The position numbers and the translations under genes were made by a program. Positions 1-8,628 of a DNA stretch of 26,850 bases are shown piece by piece. This DNA comes from Bodo saltans (Eukaryota; Euglenozoa; Kinetoplastea; Eubodonida; Bodonidae): contig CYKH01001500.1 of the NCBI GenBank assembly GCA_001460835.1, positions 16,122-42,971 of the forward strand, given 5' to 3'. Under the pieces are notes generated by a model. That model made no database searches, was not told the DNA's origin, and worked only from the letters and a program-made list of their open reading frames with translations. Each line of letters begins with the position of its first letter. Within the stretch, counting starts at the first letter, position 1.

Positions 1-39
1 AAGTCATTTGTGCTCAAGGTGGTGTTGCGTTGAAACTCG

Positions 40-87
40 ATGGGTTCATGGTCCTTTTTTCTTTTTTTTGATTTGATTGGCCCACAG
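40..87 (+). promoter_or_regulatory. Candidate spliced-leader acceptor for the 106 gene
   Basis: A T-rich tract at about 51-79 is followed by CCCACAG, with AG at 86-87. This leaves an 18-base leader with no ATG before the start at 106. Pyrimidine tract plus first AG is the standard trans-splicing signal in kinetoplastids; actual use is inferred. Confidence 0.6.
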
Positions 88-105
88 TGGTAAGAAGTTA
101 GCAAA

Positions 106-1152
106 ATGCTGCGCAATGCGCCCTCCGTGACGAACGTTGTGCTGAATCAGCAACAAATTAGCGCCTCCCCGGCACTCTTGGTTGCGAAGCGCTCATGGGC
201 GTTCTTCCAGTTTGCCAACTTTCACGGCTGGTCTCTCCCATATGGTGCCAAGCAGTCAAAAGTGACGAAAGAAGACCTGCAGAGCTTCCGTTATTTCAAT
301 ACTCGAAGCCGCAAACAGTGGGACTACAATCGCATCGACGAGAACATCACTAGCAACTCCGAATTCAAAGATCGCACTGGCCGCGAAACCTTTGACACCG
401 GTATGCGTGAGGATAACTCCCAAGTCAATTCTGGAGGCCACCACACCCCGTCTCACTATCGCCTGCACGATCACTTCGATGAGTACACCAAGCCCGGAAT
501 TGATAAGAAATACGCCGCAGCCGTTGCAGTGAAGGAGCAGTGGGATGCTGAAGAATTTTACTACCCAGGCGAGTCATGGCAACGCAACCGTCCCGGTTTC
601 CGCTCTGTTCCCAAAGAACTCCTTAACAGAGACACGTGGTACAACTGGGCAGATATGTGGACGAAGCTTGATGAAGTGCAGTCTACGAACCGTACCCGTT
701 CTTGGAATCCTCAATGGCCACCGCAAGGGTACAAGGTGCCTCGCCTTGCATGCAAGAAAGAGTTCATCCACGGTGTGGAAGAGCCTGGCCTTGTGTCTGA
801 GGTGGAACGATATTACTGGTATCGTATGTGGTCAGAGGCCAACATCCGTATGGGACCCCGCGATCTTTTCTTGATTGCCATTACGTTCATGATCTTCTAC
901 TACTGGGCTCGCCAAGCTATGTCCGTCAGCGTCATGCGCTCCATGGCCAGCAACCTGTACTACCCCGGCAGGCATTTCCTTCGTCCTGGTGGCAGCCCAC
1001 AGGATTGGGAGAAGGACTGCTTCTGGTGGCAGAGGCCGCTGGAGGAGTTCCCCAACCAAGGTGAAATTTACCACATGAATGGTATGCGCTTTGGATACAT
1101 GCGGTACTTAGAAAAGCGCGACGAGCGCGAGAGGATGGAGGCTCAGCTGTAG
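106..1152 (+). CDS. Probable mitochondrial inner-membrane protein, candidate cytochrome oxidase subunit IV of kinetoplastid type
   Basis: The 348-residue protein opens with a basic, hydroxylated and hydrophobic N-terminus (MLRNAPSVTNVVLNQQQ) that would suit mitochondrial import. Most of the chain is hydrophilic and rich in Trp, Tyr and Arg. One membrane span is visible at about residues 252-272 (core LFLIAITFMIFYYWA), followed by an aromatic tail with FWWQRP and an Arg/Glu-rich end. One span with large soluble flanks fits a respiratory-chain accessory subunit. Length and topology resemble the kinetoplastid-specific cytochrome oxidase subunit IV, but that match is from memory of the family and not from any diagnostic motif. 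The start is the first ATG after a T-rich tract and AG at 86-87. An unrelated membrane protein is possible; coding status is near certain, identity is not. Confidence 0.85.
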   Translation: MLRNAPSVTNVVLNQQQISASPALLVAKRSWAFFQFANFHGWSLPYGAKQSKVTKEDLQSFRYFNTRSRKQWDYNRIDENITSNSEFKDRTGRETFDTGMREDNSQVNSGGHHTPSHYRLHDHFDEYTKPGIDKKYAAAVAVKEQWDAEEFYYPGESWQRNRPGFRSVPKELLNRDTWYNWADMWTKLDEVQSTNRTRSWNPQWPPQGYKVPRLACKKEFIHGVEEPGLVSEVERYYWYRMWSEANIRMGPRDLFLIAITFMIFYYWARQAMSVSVMRSMASNLYYPGRHFLRPGGSPQDWEKDCFWWQRPLEEFPNQGEIYHMNGMRFGYMRYLEKRDERERMEAQL

Positions 1153-1500
1153 GCAAAGCAATGAATAGTAGCTCCTGAGAGCGCCCTTTCTCTCTTTTTT
1201 TTTTACCTCCCTCTTTGTTGATTTGTTTGTGTGGGGGTTTTTATTTGCTTTTGTTGATGGGGTTTCTTTTTCATGAGAGTAGCAACGTTGATTTATGGGT
1301 GGTGCGTCGATTGGCGCACTGCTGAGAAATGGTGAGGAACGCGTGAATCCGCGTGAATGTGCGATGACAATCAAAAATCAATTGCCATTTTTCAGAACCA
1401 GTTGATAGGATGCGCGTTTTTGCATTTGCTGTTGTTGTTGTTGTTGTTGCGGATGATTCGCAAAAGAATCAATTAGGGTCTTCAACAAAAAAAAATCAGA
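1153..1500 (+). other. Intergenic: 3' UTR and trans-splice region
   Basis: This 348-base gap holds no convincing gene. T-rich runs at about 1190-1260 lie near the 3' end of the upstream gene. A (TTG/GTT)n run at about 1423-1449 and AG at 1465-1466 are the probable acceptor for the gene starting at 1501. An ATG at 1453 lies before that AG and so would be removed from the mRNA. An alternative AG at 1393-1394 follows ATTTTTC but would leave upstream ATGs in the leader. Confidence 0.55.
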
Positions 1501-2856
1501 ATGAAGGTCGATTTTGTGGCATTATGTATCATTGCTATGATGCTTTTGTCATCCGCTGAGGCTCGTCGCAAGAAAGTGGCAGCGAAACCCCACGCTGAAG
1601 ACGGTCTTGTAAAAGAAGCGACGTCCGTCTCCTTCCGCGATGTCGTCCTTGACCCCACACTGCCGGTGATGGTGGCCATTTACGACACCGACAATGTGAA
1701 GACAACCGAGATTCTTGCCGCTGCTATTGAGACCTGCGCCGCTGAGCTTAAGAACTTGGTGGAATTTGTCTACGTTGATGGAAGTTCAGCTGACGGGAAG
1801 CAGCTTGCTCAAAATTTCGGCATCCAGCAAGCACCGACACTCATTCTGTTTAACTCAGAGTTAGTTCCTGTACCTGGAGGCCAAGAGGGACAGTTCATGA
1901 AGAATCCCCTCGGCTACGAGGGCGACGGAACGGCTGCAAGTATGATGAAGTTCATTTTATCGTCCATTTCCCTCAATCACGTTGAGCGTGTTGCCAATGA
2001 CCATGAACTCGCTGACTTCTTTGCGAAATACTCTGGGCTCGACCTCCCACGATTCTTGTATTTCACTGAGCAGACTTCTGTTTCGCCATTGTACATTGCG
2101 CTGTCGAACCGATTCCGGTACGGCGGCGTGTTCGGCGTGGCTTTCGCCAACAGCTCTGCTGAAGTGCAAACCCGTTATGGAGTCAAGCAATTCCCCACGC
2201 TGATTGCACTTACGCCCGCAGGGAACAATGATGATGAAGTCAGCGTGATGGCCAACCTCAACAAGGACTCGTCGTTTGATCAAGTCAAGGAATTTATCGA
2301 GTCCCACGTGTTGCCTATCGAACGTCAAGCGATTATTCGCCCATCCATGTACCCTGAAGAAGAACGCCTTCGTCAGAAAGAAAAAGACCACGCCAAAATG
2401 ATAAAGGCTTTACCTGTTCAATTAGTAAGAACCAAGAAGGAGTGGGTAAAGCTGTGCTTGACTCGCAAGAAGGGACTGTGTATGGCGGTGTTCCTCGATG
2501 ATGTCAGTGAGGAGAAGATTCCTTATGAACTCTTGGCAAACGTGACGTACAAGGTTGCAGCAAAGTCGTCTCAAGAGCTGCAGATTGTCGTGATCGATGG
2601 CCTGCACAATTATGAGATTGTGAACCACTTCGGCATGGTGAACGGCCTCCCTGATGCTGTTGTCCTAAATCCAGCAAAACGTTCGTTTGTGAACCTCGTG
2701 GGTTCCATCACTGAAAGAGGTTTGACCAATTTCTACCTTGACAAGGCCATTAAGGCTCAAGGAAAGCCATACAAGGCGAAGAAGGTGCCTAAGTTCGTGA
2801 AGACACCAGCGCAGCAAAGTGAAGATGGTGATATCTCCGATGAAGAAGAACTCTGA
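1501..2856 (+). CDS. Redox-inactive PDI-like thioredoxin-fold protein, secretory pathway
   Basis: The 451-residue protein starts with a clear signal peptide (residues 1-21, core VALCIIAMMLLSSAEA). It then shows three thioredoxin-like units at about 35-150, 160-270 and 305-425. Each keeps the loop with the conserved cis-proline: QAPT (P112), QFPT (P232) and GLPD (P384). No unit carries a CxxC active site, so oxidoreductase activity is not expected; a chaperone or cargo-binding role like the b domains of protein disulphide isomerases or ERp44-like proteins is plausible. The tail is acidic and ends DEEEL, which could act as a weak non-canonical ER-retention signal, though it is not KDEL. There is no second membrane span. 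Fold and location are well supported; the exact role is unknown. Confidence 0.85.
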   Translation: MKVDFVALCIIAMMLLSSAEARRKKVAAKPHAEDGLVKEATSVSFRDVVLDPTLPVMVAIYDTDNVKTTEILAAAIETCAAELKNLVEFVYVDGSSADGKQLAQNFGIQQAPTLILFNSELVPVPGGQEGQFMKNPLGYEGDGTAASMMKFILSSISLNHVERVANDHELADFFAKYSGLDLPRFLYFTEQTSVSPLYIALSNRFRYGGVFGVAFANSSAEVQTRYGVKQFPTLIALTPAGNNDDEVSVMANLNKDSSFDQVKEFIESHVLPIERQAIIRPSMYPEEERLRQKEKDHAKMIKALPVQLVRTKKEWVKLCLTRKKGLCMAVFLDDVSEEKIPYELLANVTYKVAAKSSQELQIVVIDGLHNYEIVNHFGMVNGLPDAVVLNPAKRSFVNLVGSITERGLTNFYLDKAIKAQGKPYKAKKVPKFVKTPAQQSEDGDISDEEEL

Positions 2857-3009
2857 GTTTGGCGGTCTCTCGCCCTTCTGCAAGCAAACGCTAGTATATT
2901 TGTGCGCACACCATTATTGTCGTTGTTGTTGTTGTTGTTACCTTTTGAGGCCTACAAGCATGGGGGAGGGTCTTTTCATCTCGCCTTCGCGGGTCTTCCG
3001 TCAATCCCA

Positions 3010-3059
3010 CAACCCTTACATTGTGCACTCTTTTGTTTTTCGTTGTTTTTTCTCGTCAG
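3010..3059 (+). promoter_or_regulatory. Candidate spliced-leader acceptor for the 3083 gene
   Basis: A strong pyrimidine tract at about 3025-3057 ends in TCTCGTCAG, with AG at 3058-3059. The resulting 23-base leader contains no ATG before 3083. A GTT-type repeat at about 2918-2939 lies further upstream in the same gap. Confidence 0.65.
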
Positions 3060-3082
3060 AAAATTCATCACACAAATAACAA

Positions 3083-3979
3083 ATGCTCCGTCGCGCAACT
3101 ATGAATCGCTTCAAGCACGTCGCCGTTTGGGGCGGCGGCACGATGGGCGGTGGTATTGCTCAGGTTACCGCAGCTGCTGGTATTGCCGTCACTGTCGTGG
3201 AAGTGACCGAGGACCGTTGCACCGCTGCACGCAAGATGATCGAGCAGTCCCTCACTCGTGTGGCCAAGAAGAACTTTGCCAACGACGACGCAAAGGCAAA
3301 GGCTGCCGTCGACACCACTCTGTCCCTCATCACCTTCACCACTGATGAGAAGCTGGCCGCTTCCCGTGCGGAACTTGTCGTCGAGGCGATCATCGAGAAC
3401 ATCGATGCCAAGAACGCACTCTGGAAGAAGATCGATGGCTTCGCAAACAAAGATTGCATCTTCGCGACCAACACATCGTCCCTCTCCGTGGCTGACCAGG
3501 CCAAGGTCACCACTCGCGGCGACCGTTTCGGAGGACTTCACTTTTTCTCACCCGTTCCCATGATGAAGCTCGTTGAGGTCGTCAAGACCGACGACACTTC
3601 CAAAGAAACTGCTGACAAGCTGTACGAGTACTCGCAGAAGATCGGTAAGACCCCAGTCTTCGCCCAAGATACCAAGGGCTTTATTGTCAACCGTCTGCTC
3701 ATTCCCTACATGCTTGAGGCGTGCCGCCTCGTCGAGCGTGGTGTCGCGACTCCCGAAGACGTTGATATCGCGATGAAGCTCGGTGCTGGCCACCCGATGG
3801 GTCCCTTCACTCTCAGCGACTCTGTTGGCATCGATGTGCTCAAGCTGATCTCTGACTCCTGGAGCAAGGCCGAGCCTGAGAACCCTATTTTCCGCCCGTC
3901 GAAGCTCATCGACGAGAAGGTTGCGGCGGGCAAGCTCGGTCGCAAGACGGGCGAGGGCTTCTACAAGTACACCAAGTAA
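3083..3979 (+). CDS. 3-hydroxyacyl-CoA dehydrogenase (short-chain type)
   Basis: The 298-residue protein has the full-length single-function layout of the family. An N-terminal Rossmann fold carries the NAD motif GGGTMGGG at residues 17-24. The catalytic region shows NTSS (S132), GLHFFSP (H153), E165 in LVEVV, and N203 in GFIVNRL, matching the Ser/His/Glu/Asn set of mammalian HADH. The C-terminal helical domain is complete and ends GFYKYTK. It oxidises 3-hydroxyacyl-CoA to 3-ketoacyl-CoA with NAD+ in beta-oxidation. The first residues (MLRRATMNRF) are a possible short mitochondrial presequence; no PTS1 tripeptide is present. A second in-frame ATG at codon 7 would drop the basic leader. The protein resembles bacterial 3-hydroxybutyryl-CoA dehydrogenases about as much as mitochondrial ones, so its origin is open. 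Confidence 0.95.
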   Translation: MLRRATMNRFKHVAVWGGGTMGGGIAQVTAAAGIAVTVVEVTEDRCTAARKMIEQSLTRVAKKNFANDDAKAKAAVDTTLSLITFTTDEKLAASRAELVVEAIIENIDAKNALWKKIDGFANKDCIFATNTSSLSVADQAKVTTRGDRFGGLHFFSPVPMMKLVEVVKTDDTSKETADKLYEYSQKIGKTPVFAQDTKGFIVNRLLIPYMLEACRLVERGVATPEDVDIAMKLGAGHPMGPFTLSDSVGIDVLKLISDSWSKAEPENPIFRPSKLIDEKVAAGKLGRKTGEGFYKYTK

Positions 3980-4100
3980 AGAGTGGTGAGGCTTGATCCG
4001 GTGAACGTTTTTATGCAAGGTACACGTGTCCGTCTATCGGAATTGTATTGTCTCATCAACTGGCTTGTTGGTTCCAAATGTGGCTTCACACGAACCGTTG

Positions 4101-4127
4101 TAACCCTTTTATTTTTCTCTCTCGAAG
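4101..4127 (+). promoter_or_regulatory. Candidate spliced-leader acceptor for the Sfi1-like gene
   Basis: The tract CCCTTTTATTTTTCTCTCTC at 4104-4123 is followed by AG at 4126-4127. The first ATG downstream is 4156, in frame with the large coding region. This decides the start: an upstream in-frame ATG at 4048 lies before the acceptor and would not be in the mature mRNA. Confidence 0.7.
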
Positions 4128-4155
4128 AATAGTTGTTCGTACGCAAAAAAAATTG

Positions 4156-6273
4156 ATGCACATGGAACGCCTCAGCCTTGTAGCAACTTCACTGCCTTCA
4201 AGGCAGCCTACATCAAGCGGCGTAAACTCACCATCGTACTCGCTGCTTGCAGAGTCGGAAGCCCTTCTTAGGGAATCTGACCTACCAAATCCATTCTTAG
4301 CTCGTCCGCTATTCACCGCCACCAACCTGGCCAACAGAAGACGGCAACCCCCTGCTTCTGCCGCCGCTGCACCACCTCCTACACAAACGGTGGCCTCCTC
4401 CACTTCACCAGTGAGAGGCCGTCAAAGGGAGGAGGACGAGCCAGTGACCACTACCATTTTTCCAAGAGTAAAAGTTGCAACGTTTCCCGCGCTGGTCGTC
4501 CAAGCAGAGCATCAATTGCGTGCAGATCGCCATGAACTTGTGCAGCAGGCTCAAACCGCTTTGCAAACCTCAAGCCAAGCAGCGGAGCCCTCGTCTGTTT
4601 CGCTAGATGACGAAGATTTGGAAATCATGAAGTCGCTACACACTGCTGCCGTGGGGCTTGCCTCTGGTCAGTCCGGCGTGCGTGAGGCAACTAAGCGCCT
4701 CATGATTGTTTGCAGAGAGCAGCAGGAAGAGATTGATGCCCTTGCCCGCAAACAGTCAGAAGCAACGGTGACAACATCACAGTTCGTCTCTACCTGTCAT
4801 GAGTTGGAGGAACGCTGCAGGACCACTGCATTGCGCGTCGAAGGCTGCGCAACACAAGTGAATCGCATTGAACTTGACGTTTCAAGTGCACTTGCGGAGT
4901 CGAAGGCGAGCCTACGCCGCGTGCTCTCGCGGGTCATCAAAACAACGTTGATGGCAAATACACAAGCCGCTTCGGTTCTATCATCGTCCACGCACCGACA
5001 ATTATTGCAGCGATACTGGTTGTCGTGGGCAACGTTTCAATCCAGACGCAAGATTGCTCACATGTTACTGATGAGAACGACACGAGGGTCGATGCACATC
5101 ATCTTTCATTCTTGGAGTCGTTTGTTTGTGCAGAAGCGGCGTGAGCTAAGAAAACGCCATGAACTTCTCACTTCAAAAACACAACAACGTGTTGCTGCGC
5201 AAGTTTTATCAAAGTGGCGAGGGTTCATTGCGCGACGAGCGTCCCAGCGCCGAGCATGTGAAGCGCTGATCACGAGTACAACCCGAGGCTCACGGCAGGT
5301 GTCATTCTCGAAATGGCGCCGTTTCACAGTGCAAGCACAAAAGCAGGATGTACTATTCAATGGCTTGGCGACGTTACTGTACGGCTGCGAGCGCGGTCAT
5401 GCTCGATGGCGTTTGACTGTCTGGTTGCGATTTCATCAGTACTGCAAAGTTCAACGGCGAAACTACCGCTTATCATCCCTGCTAGCAAGCAACACAGAGA
5501 AGTCATTTCGCAGCTTTGTGTTTCGTAGCTGGATGCGAGCTGCACTTCAACTATCCGCAAGAAAACACCTCTCAAGCACAATGGCCGTCAGCACTCGCAA
5601 GTTTTTCGTGCTGCGTTTCTTCAAACGTTGGGAAGAGCATCGACGGGAAAGATGGATGGATCGCAGAATATTAGCTCGCGTCGCGCCCATCCAAGTGTCG
5701 CTTGATTTGGCTCTCGCCACCGCAGCTAGGAATGGAGAGTTGGTGAGTGAGCTCTTGGAAAGGCAAATTGCACTCGAAGCACAATTGTTGCAGCTCGCTG
5801 CAACAAAAGTATCCATTCGACAGCTGCGTCCAGAAGCGTTCCGAGGGTCTCTGATTGACTTGGAGAACGCCAATGCCTCTCCCGCCAAAGTTGTTGAGCA
5901 CCTAGCGGATGAAAGTATTGGGCGCCCTCCTCGGAACACTTCGCAATCGAGAGACACCCAACATGATACTGGTATTACACTTCGTTCTGTCACCACAGCA
6001 TTGACGACACCCTCGCAGCAACAACAACAACAGCACTTCGACACCTCAGCTGTGTTGAACGGTGACGCTCCAGCCGCGCTGACGTCCCTCTCACAGCAGC
6101 ATCAGCATCGCGTGGTGGTGCAATCAACCTCCGGTGGCGTATCGTCAACTCCGCACACTCAACTACAAAGCCAACTACATTCGACTAGCCCAGGCTCGCA
6201 TGATCCCCTGCTATCACTGGCACAACATTACGGCGTTGCAACCCCACCTATCAAGCGAAGAGCTTTGCCGTAG
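4156..6273 (+). CDS. Sfi1-like tryptophan-repeat protein, probably centrin-binding
   Basis: The protein has 705 residues from the ATG at 4156. The N-terminal ~110 residues are low complexity (Ser, Pro, Ala). A helical segment follows with possible coiled coil at about residues 145-280. From about residue 286 to 502 there are seven spaced helices with a conserved Trp and Arg/Lys-rich flanks: RYWLSWATFQSRR, FHSWSRLFVQKRR, VLSKWRGFIARRA, FSKWRRFTVQ, LTVWLRFHQY, VFRSWMRAALQ and LRFFKRWEEHRRE. This spacing (about 30-40 residues) and composition is typical of Sfi1 centrin-binding repeats found at basal bodies and centrosomes. The C-terminal part is disordered and Gln/Ser-rich with a run of six Gln. 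A basal-body or flagellar-base role is inferred from the repeats only. IQ-motif proteins are the main alternative. Confidence 0.85.
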   Translation: MHMERLSLVATSLPSRQPTSSGVNSPSYSLLAESEALLRESDLPNPFLARPLFTATNLANRRRQPPASAAAAPPPTQTVASSTSPVRGRQREEDEPVTTTIFPRVKVATFPALVVQAEHQLRADRHELVQQAQTALQTSSQAAEPSSVSLDDEDLEIMKSLHTAAVGLASGQSGVREATKRLMIVCREQQEEIDALARKQSEATVTTSQFVSTCHELEERCRTTALRVEGCATQVNRIELDVSSALAESKASLRRVLSRVIKTTLMANTQAASVLSSSTHRQLLQRYWLSWATFQSRRKIAHMLLMRTTRGSMHIIFHSWSRLFVQKRRELRKRHELLTSKTQQRVAAQVLSKWRGFIARRASQRRACEALITSTTRGSRQVSFSKWRRFTVQAQKQDVLFNGLATLLYGCERGHARWRLTVWLRFHQYCKVQRRNYRLSSLLASNTEKSFRSFVFRSWMRAALQLSARKHLSSTMAVSTRKFFVLRFFKRWEEHRRERWMDRRILARVAPIQVSLDLALATAARNGELVSELLERQIALEAQLLQLAATKVSIRQLRPEAFRGSLIDLENANASPAKVVEHLADESIGRPPRNTSQSRDTQHDTGITLRSVTTALTTPSQQQQQQHFDTSAVLNGDAPAALTSLSQQHQHRVVVQSTSGGVSSTPHTQLQSQLHSTSPGSHDPLLSLAQHYGVATPPIKRRALP

Positions 6274-6320
6274 GTTGATTTTCGCCTTTTGATTATCTCC
6301 CTTCATTCTTTTCTTACGAG

Positions 6321-6349
6321 TTTATTTTTCTGTTGTACCAATGACGCAG
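6321..6349 (+). promoter_or_regulatory. Candidate spliced-leader acceptor for the 5-phosphatase gene
   Basis: TTTATTTTTCTGTTGT is followed by AG at 6348-6349; an alternative AG at 6319-6320 ends the preceding pyrimidine tract. The leader from 6350 to 6549 would be 200 bases and contains no ATG, so 6550 is the first start codon reached. The lack of ATG over 200 bases supports both the acceptor and the start. Confidence 0.55.
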
Positions 6350-6549
6350 CGAGCTTGACTGGGCACTGTTGGTTGTATCAACGTGCTGAATAGGATTATT
6401 CTTTGACTTGCATTCAGCTGTTCAAAAGAGAGGGTAGCGTTCTTTAGATTAGACAAAACGCGAGTTAGCAGGGCAGGAGGATTGAGATTTTCAAGACTCC
6501 CACAAAATACACACGCACCACACACGGCTAAAGCATATTTCGCCGCCTT

Positions 6550-8253
6550 ATGGCATCCGTTAATCCGATGGTTCACACAGAGTCTAGAGAAGTAGATGAC
6601 GTCAATGATGGGGACGTGAATGTCCCTTTTGAAATCGACGACGAAACGTTCCCAGTCCCACCACGATGTTACGATGAAGTGGACAGCACCGATCATGTCA
6701 GGGGTTTATGGGCCCCTGGTCTGCCCTTGATCATATCCTATGTCACCTGGAACATGGCCCAGACTCGCCCTGCTCCCCAAGAAGTTGCAGATTTCTGTGT
6801 TCGTCCAAACGCGCATTTAGTCGTTGTGTGCACCCAAGAGAACGGGCCGTATGTAGGTCTGAACACGCAGCACGTAGAATGGGAGCAGTTGATAGAAGAT
6901 GTTTGTTTACAAGGGAAGTACGTGCGTGTTGCGACCAAGAGTCTATGGGCAATCCATCTCGGCGTGTATGCTAGGCTGCACGACGTTGCTCTCTACGTGA
7001 GGGAGGTCCATGTAGGCGTTCAAAAGACGGGAGCAGGGAAGGGGGCCCTAGGCAACAAAGGTGGGGCTGCAATCGGTCTCACGGTTTCATTGAGGCAGTC
7101 CACGATGCACAAAGCACTAGAGTCACTCGATTCATCACGACAACGTCCGTTCTTGACATCGGCGGGTGTCGTTGCAGAGGACGATAAAGTTGTGTTAGCA
7201 GGTAGTTTAGTGGATGCATACTCCGCAGGTAACAACACGCAGCAGAATTCTGGCAGTGCTGACCAAACAGAGGCCGCCAACTTGTTCACTCCCAGTGAAG
7301 GAGAAAGAGGCACGCAACGTTTAAACTCTCGGCCACCCCCGTTAGCGCCGCTGACTTCGCCTGCAACTCGTTTTTCGCGCTTCATTTCATCGCTGAAGAC
7401 AACGGATGCTGCTTCAGGCATGCCGGCTGAGATGACATTGCTGTTTGTTGGTACGCATCTCACTGCCCATCAGCATAATACAGAGGCCAGAAACCGCGAT
7501 TATCACAGCATCATCCGAGAGCTTCCTGTTGGAACGCGGGGGGTGTATCGAAATAAATTCCTGCGCACGCTGCGTCTATCAGAAGCTTCTGTAGACGGCC
7601 GGCGCGGTGGTGGTGAAAAACTATCCAGCACTGTAGTGTCACCTCATACAGCCACAAACAGTGGGGCGACTCCAACGGATGCTACCAACAACGATCTTCT
7701 CGCTGCTACAGCCAACGACGACAACATTCCACTGACGCGTGACGCCTCCGATGAGTTTGATATTTGTCTTTTCGGTGGAGATTTGAATTACCGATTGAAT
7801 GGATCTTGGAGGGCCATTGAGTTCATTATCAACCATCGCAAAACACTTCGCTCTGTCTTAGTTCACAACGATCAGTTGATTGCGAACATGAACCAAGGGA
7901 AAGTGTTTTGCGGCTTTCGTGAGGGTCAGCTGCACTTCCGTCCCACGTACAAGTACGCGCTGATTCATGGAGTCACACAAGACGACTATGCCTTCTCTCA
8001 CAAGAACCCGCGCATGCCGTCGTACTGTGACAGAGTGTTGATTCGTTCACGTAAAGGCACAAGCCAGCATTTTCCCGCGCAGCAAGTTCTTTACACAGAT
8101 TGCCCGGAAGTGCGCACTAGTGATCACCGTCCAGTGGTGAGCATGTGGCGCGTTGAAACAGCTCTGACATTAGATGGAGTTGAAGGTGACGATTCACCCG
8201 CCGAAGCGAATAACGTTGCGTCGTGCGCGTGCTTCGTGTTTGGGAAAGACTAA
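6550..8253 (+). CDS. Inositol polyphosphate 5-phosphatase
   Basis: The 567-residue protein carries the complete type II 5-phosphatase (endonuclease/exonuclease/phosphatase fold) signature. In order: a first strand VTWNMAQ, the metal-ligand glutamate in TQENGPY (E97), GNKGGAAIG, GTHLTAHQ (H303, H307), GGDLNYRLNG (D411, N413), PTYKY, PSYCDRVL, and TSDHRPV (D525, H526). It should remove the 5-phosphate from PI(4,5)P2, PI(3,4,5)P3 or soluble inositol phosphates in a Mg-dependent reaction. Between GNKGGAAIG and GTHL lies an insert of about 120 residues, Ser/Ala/Thr-rich and probably a loop; a second shorter insert (about residues 350-400) precedes GGDLNYR. No SH2, SAC, PH or RhoGAP domain and no CAAX box is present, so membrane targeting is not obvious. 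Substrate choice cannot be read from sequence. Confidence 0.95.
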   Translation: MASVNPMVHTESREVDDVNDGDVNVPFEIDDETFPVPPRCYDEVDSTDHVRGLWAPGLPLIISYVTWNMAQTRPAPQEVADFCVRPNAHLVVVCTQENGPYVGLNTQHVEWEQLIEDVCLQGKYVRVATKSLWAIHLGVYARLHDVALYVREVHVGVQKTGAGKGALGNKGGAAIGLTVSLRQSTMHKALESLDSSRQRPFLTSAGVVAEDDKVVLAGSLVDAYSAGNNTQQNSGSADQTEAANLFTPSEGERGTQRLNSRPPPLAPLTSPATRFSRFISSLKTTDAASGMPAEMTLLFVGTHLTAHQHNTEARNRDYHSIIRELPVGTRGVYRNKFLRTLRLSEASVDGRRGGGEKLSSTVVSPHTATNSGATPTDATNNDLLAATANDDNIPLTRDASDEFDICLFGGDLNYRLNGSWRAIEFIINHRKTLRSVLVHNDQLIANMNQGKVFCGFREGQLHFRPTYKYALIHGVTQDDYAFSHKNPRMPSYCDRVLIRSRKGTSQHFPAQQVLYTDCPEVRTSDHRPVVSMWRVETALTLDGVEGDDSPAEANNVASCACFVFGKD

Positions 8254-8628
8254 ATAGTATCGCTGAAAAAAAAACAAAAAAAAAAAAGATTATCGTGGTG
8301 CTCGCATCACCCTTGCGGCCCTTTTTCGCGCTAGAGGCGTATCAATCGTGACCTCCAGTCTTCCCCACCTTCTACTCGTTGCTTAAAACCCTCTCGAAAA
8401 TACAAAAAGCAAAGTTTATTGAAGAACCCCGCAGTACATTTATATTTTTTCTTTTGTTTGTTTGTTTGTTTTCCGGCTCCCGCTTATCACCGTGAGCATT
8501 CATGCTGTGGTTTTTGCGTAAACAACGTCTGAGACGCTAATCGAAAAACTGCTGTCGACATTTCGAATAGATAACAAATTCGAATAGAAAACTTAGCACC
8601 TTTGCAAATCATCTCAACCACTTTTCTC
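8254..8628 (+). other. Intergenic: A-rich 3' UTR, pyrimidine tract, possible uORF
   Basis: No full gene is seen in these 375 bases. Two A runs (8266-8274 and 8276-8287) follow the 5-phosphatase stop closely. A T-rich tract with (TTTG)n at about 8440-8475 leads to AG at 8495-8496. If that acceptor is used, the leader holds a 12-codon uORF at 8502-8540. Later AGs at 8569-8570, 8586-8587 and 8595-8596 would remove the uORF. Confidence 0.5.

Noticed and set aside
3068-3541. Minus-strand 157-codon frame opposite the dehydrogenase
   Set aside because: Shadow of a gene with a complete conserved active site on the + strand.
4048-4155. In-frame upstream extension of the Sfi1-like gene (ATG 4048)
   Set aside because: It lies before the pyrimidine tract and AG at 4126-4127, so it should not be in the mature mRNA.
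8266-8287. A-rich run after the 5-phosphatase as the tail of a retroposon
   Set aside because: No target-site duplication or element sequence next to it; probably 3' UTR composition.
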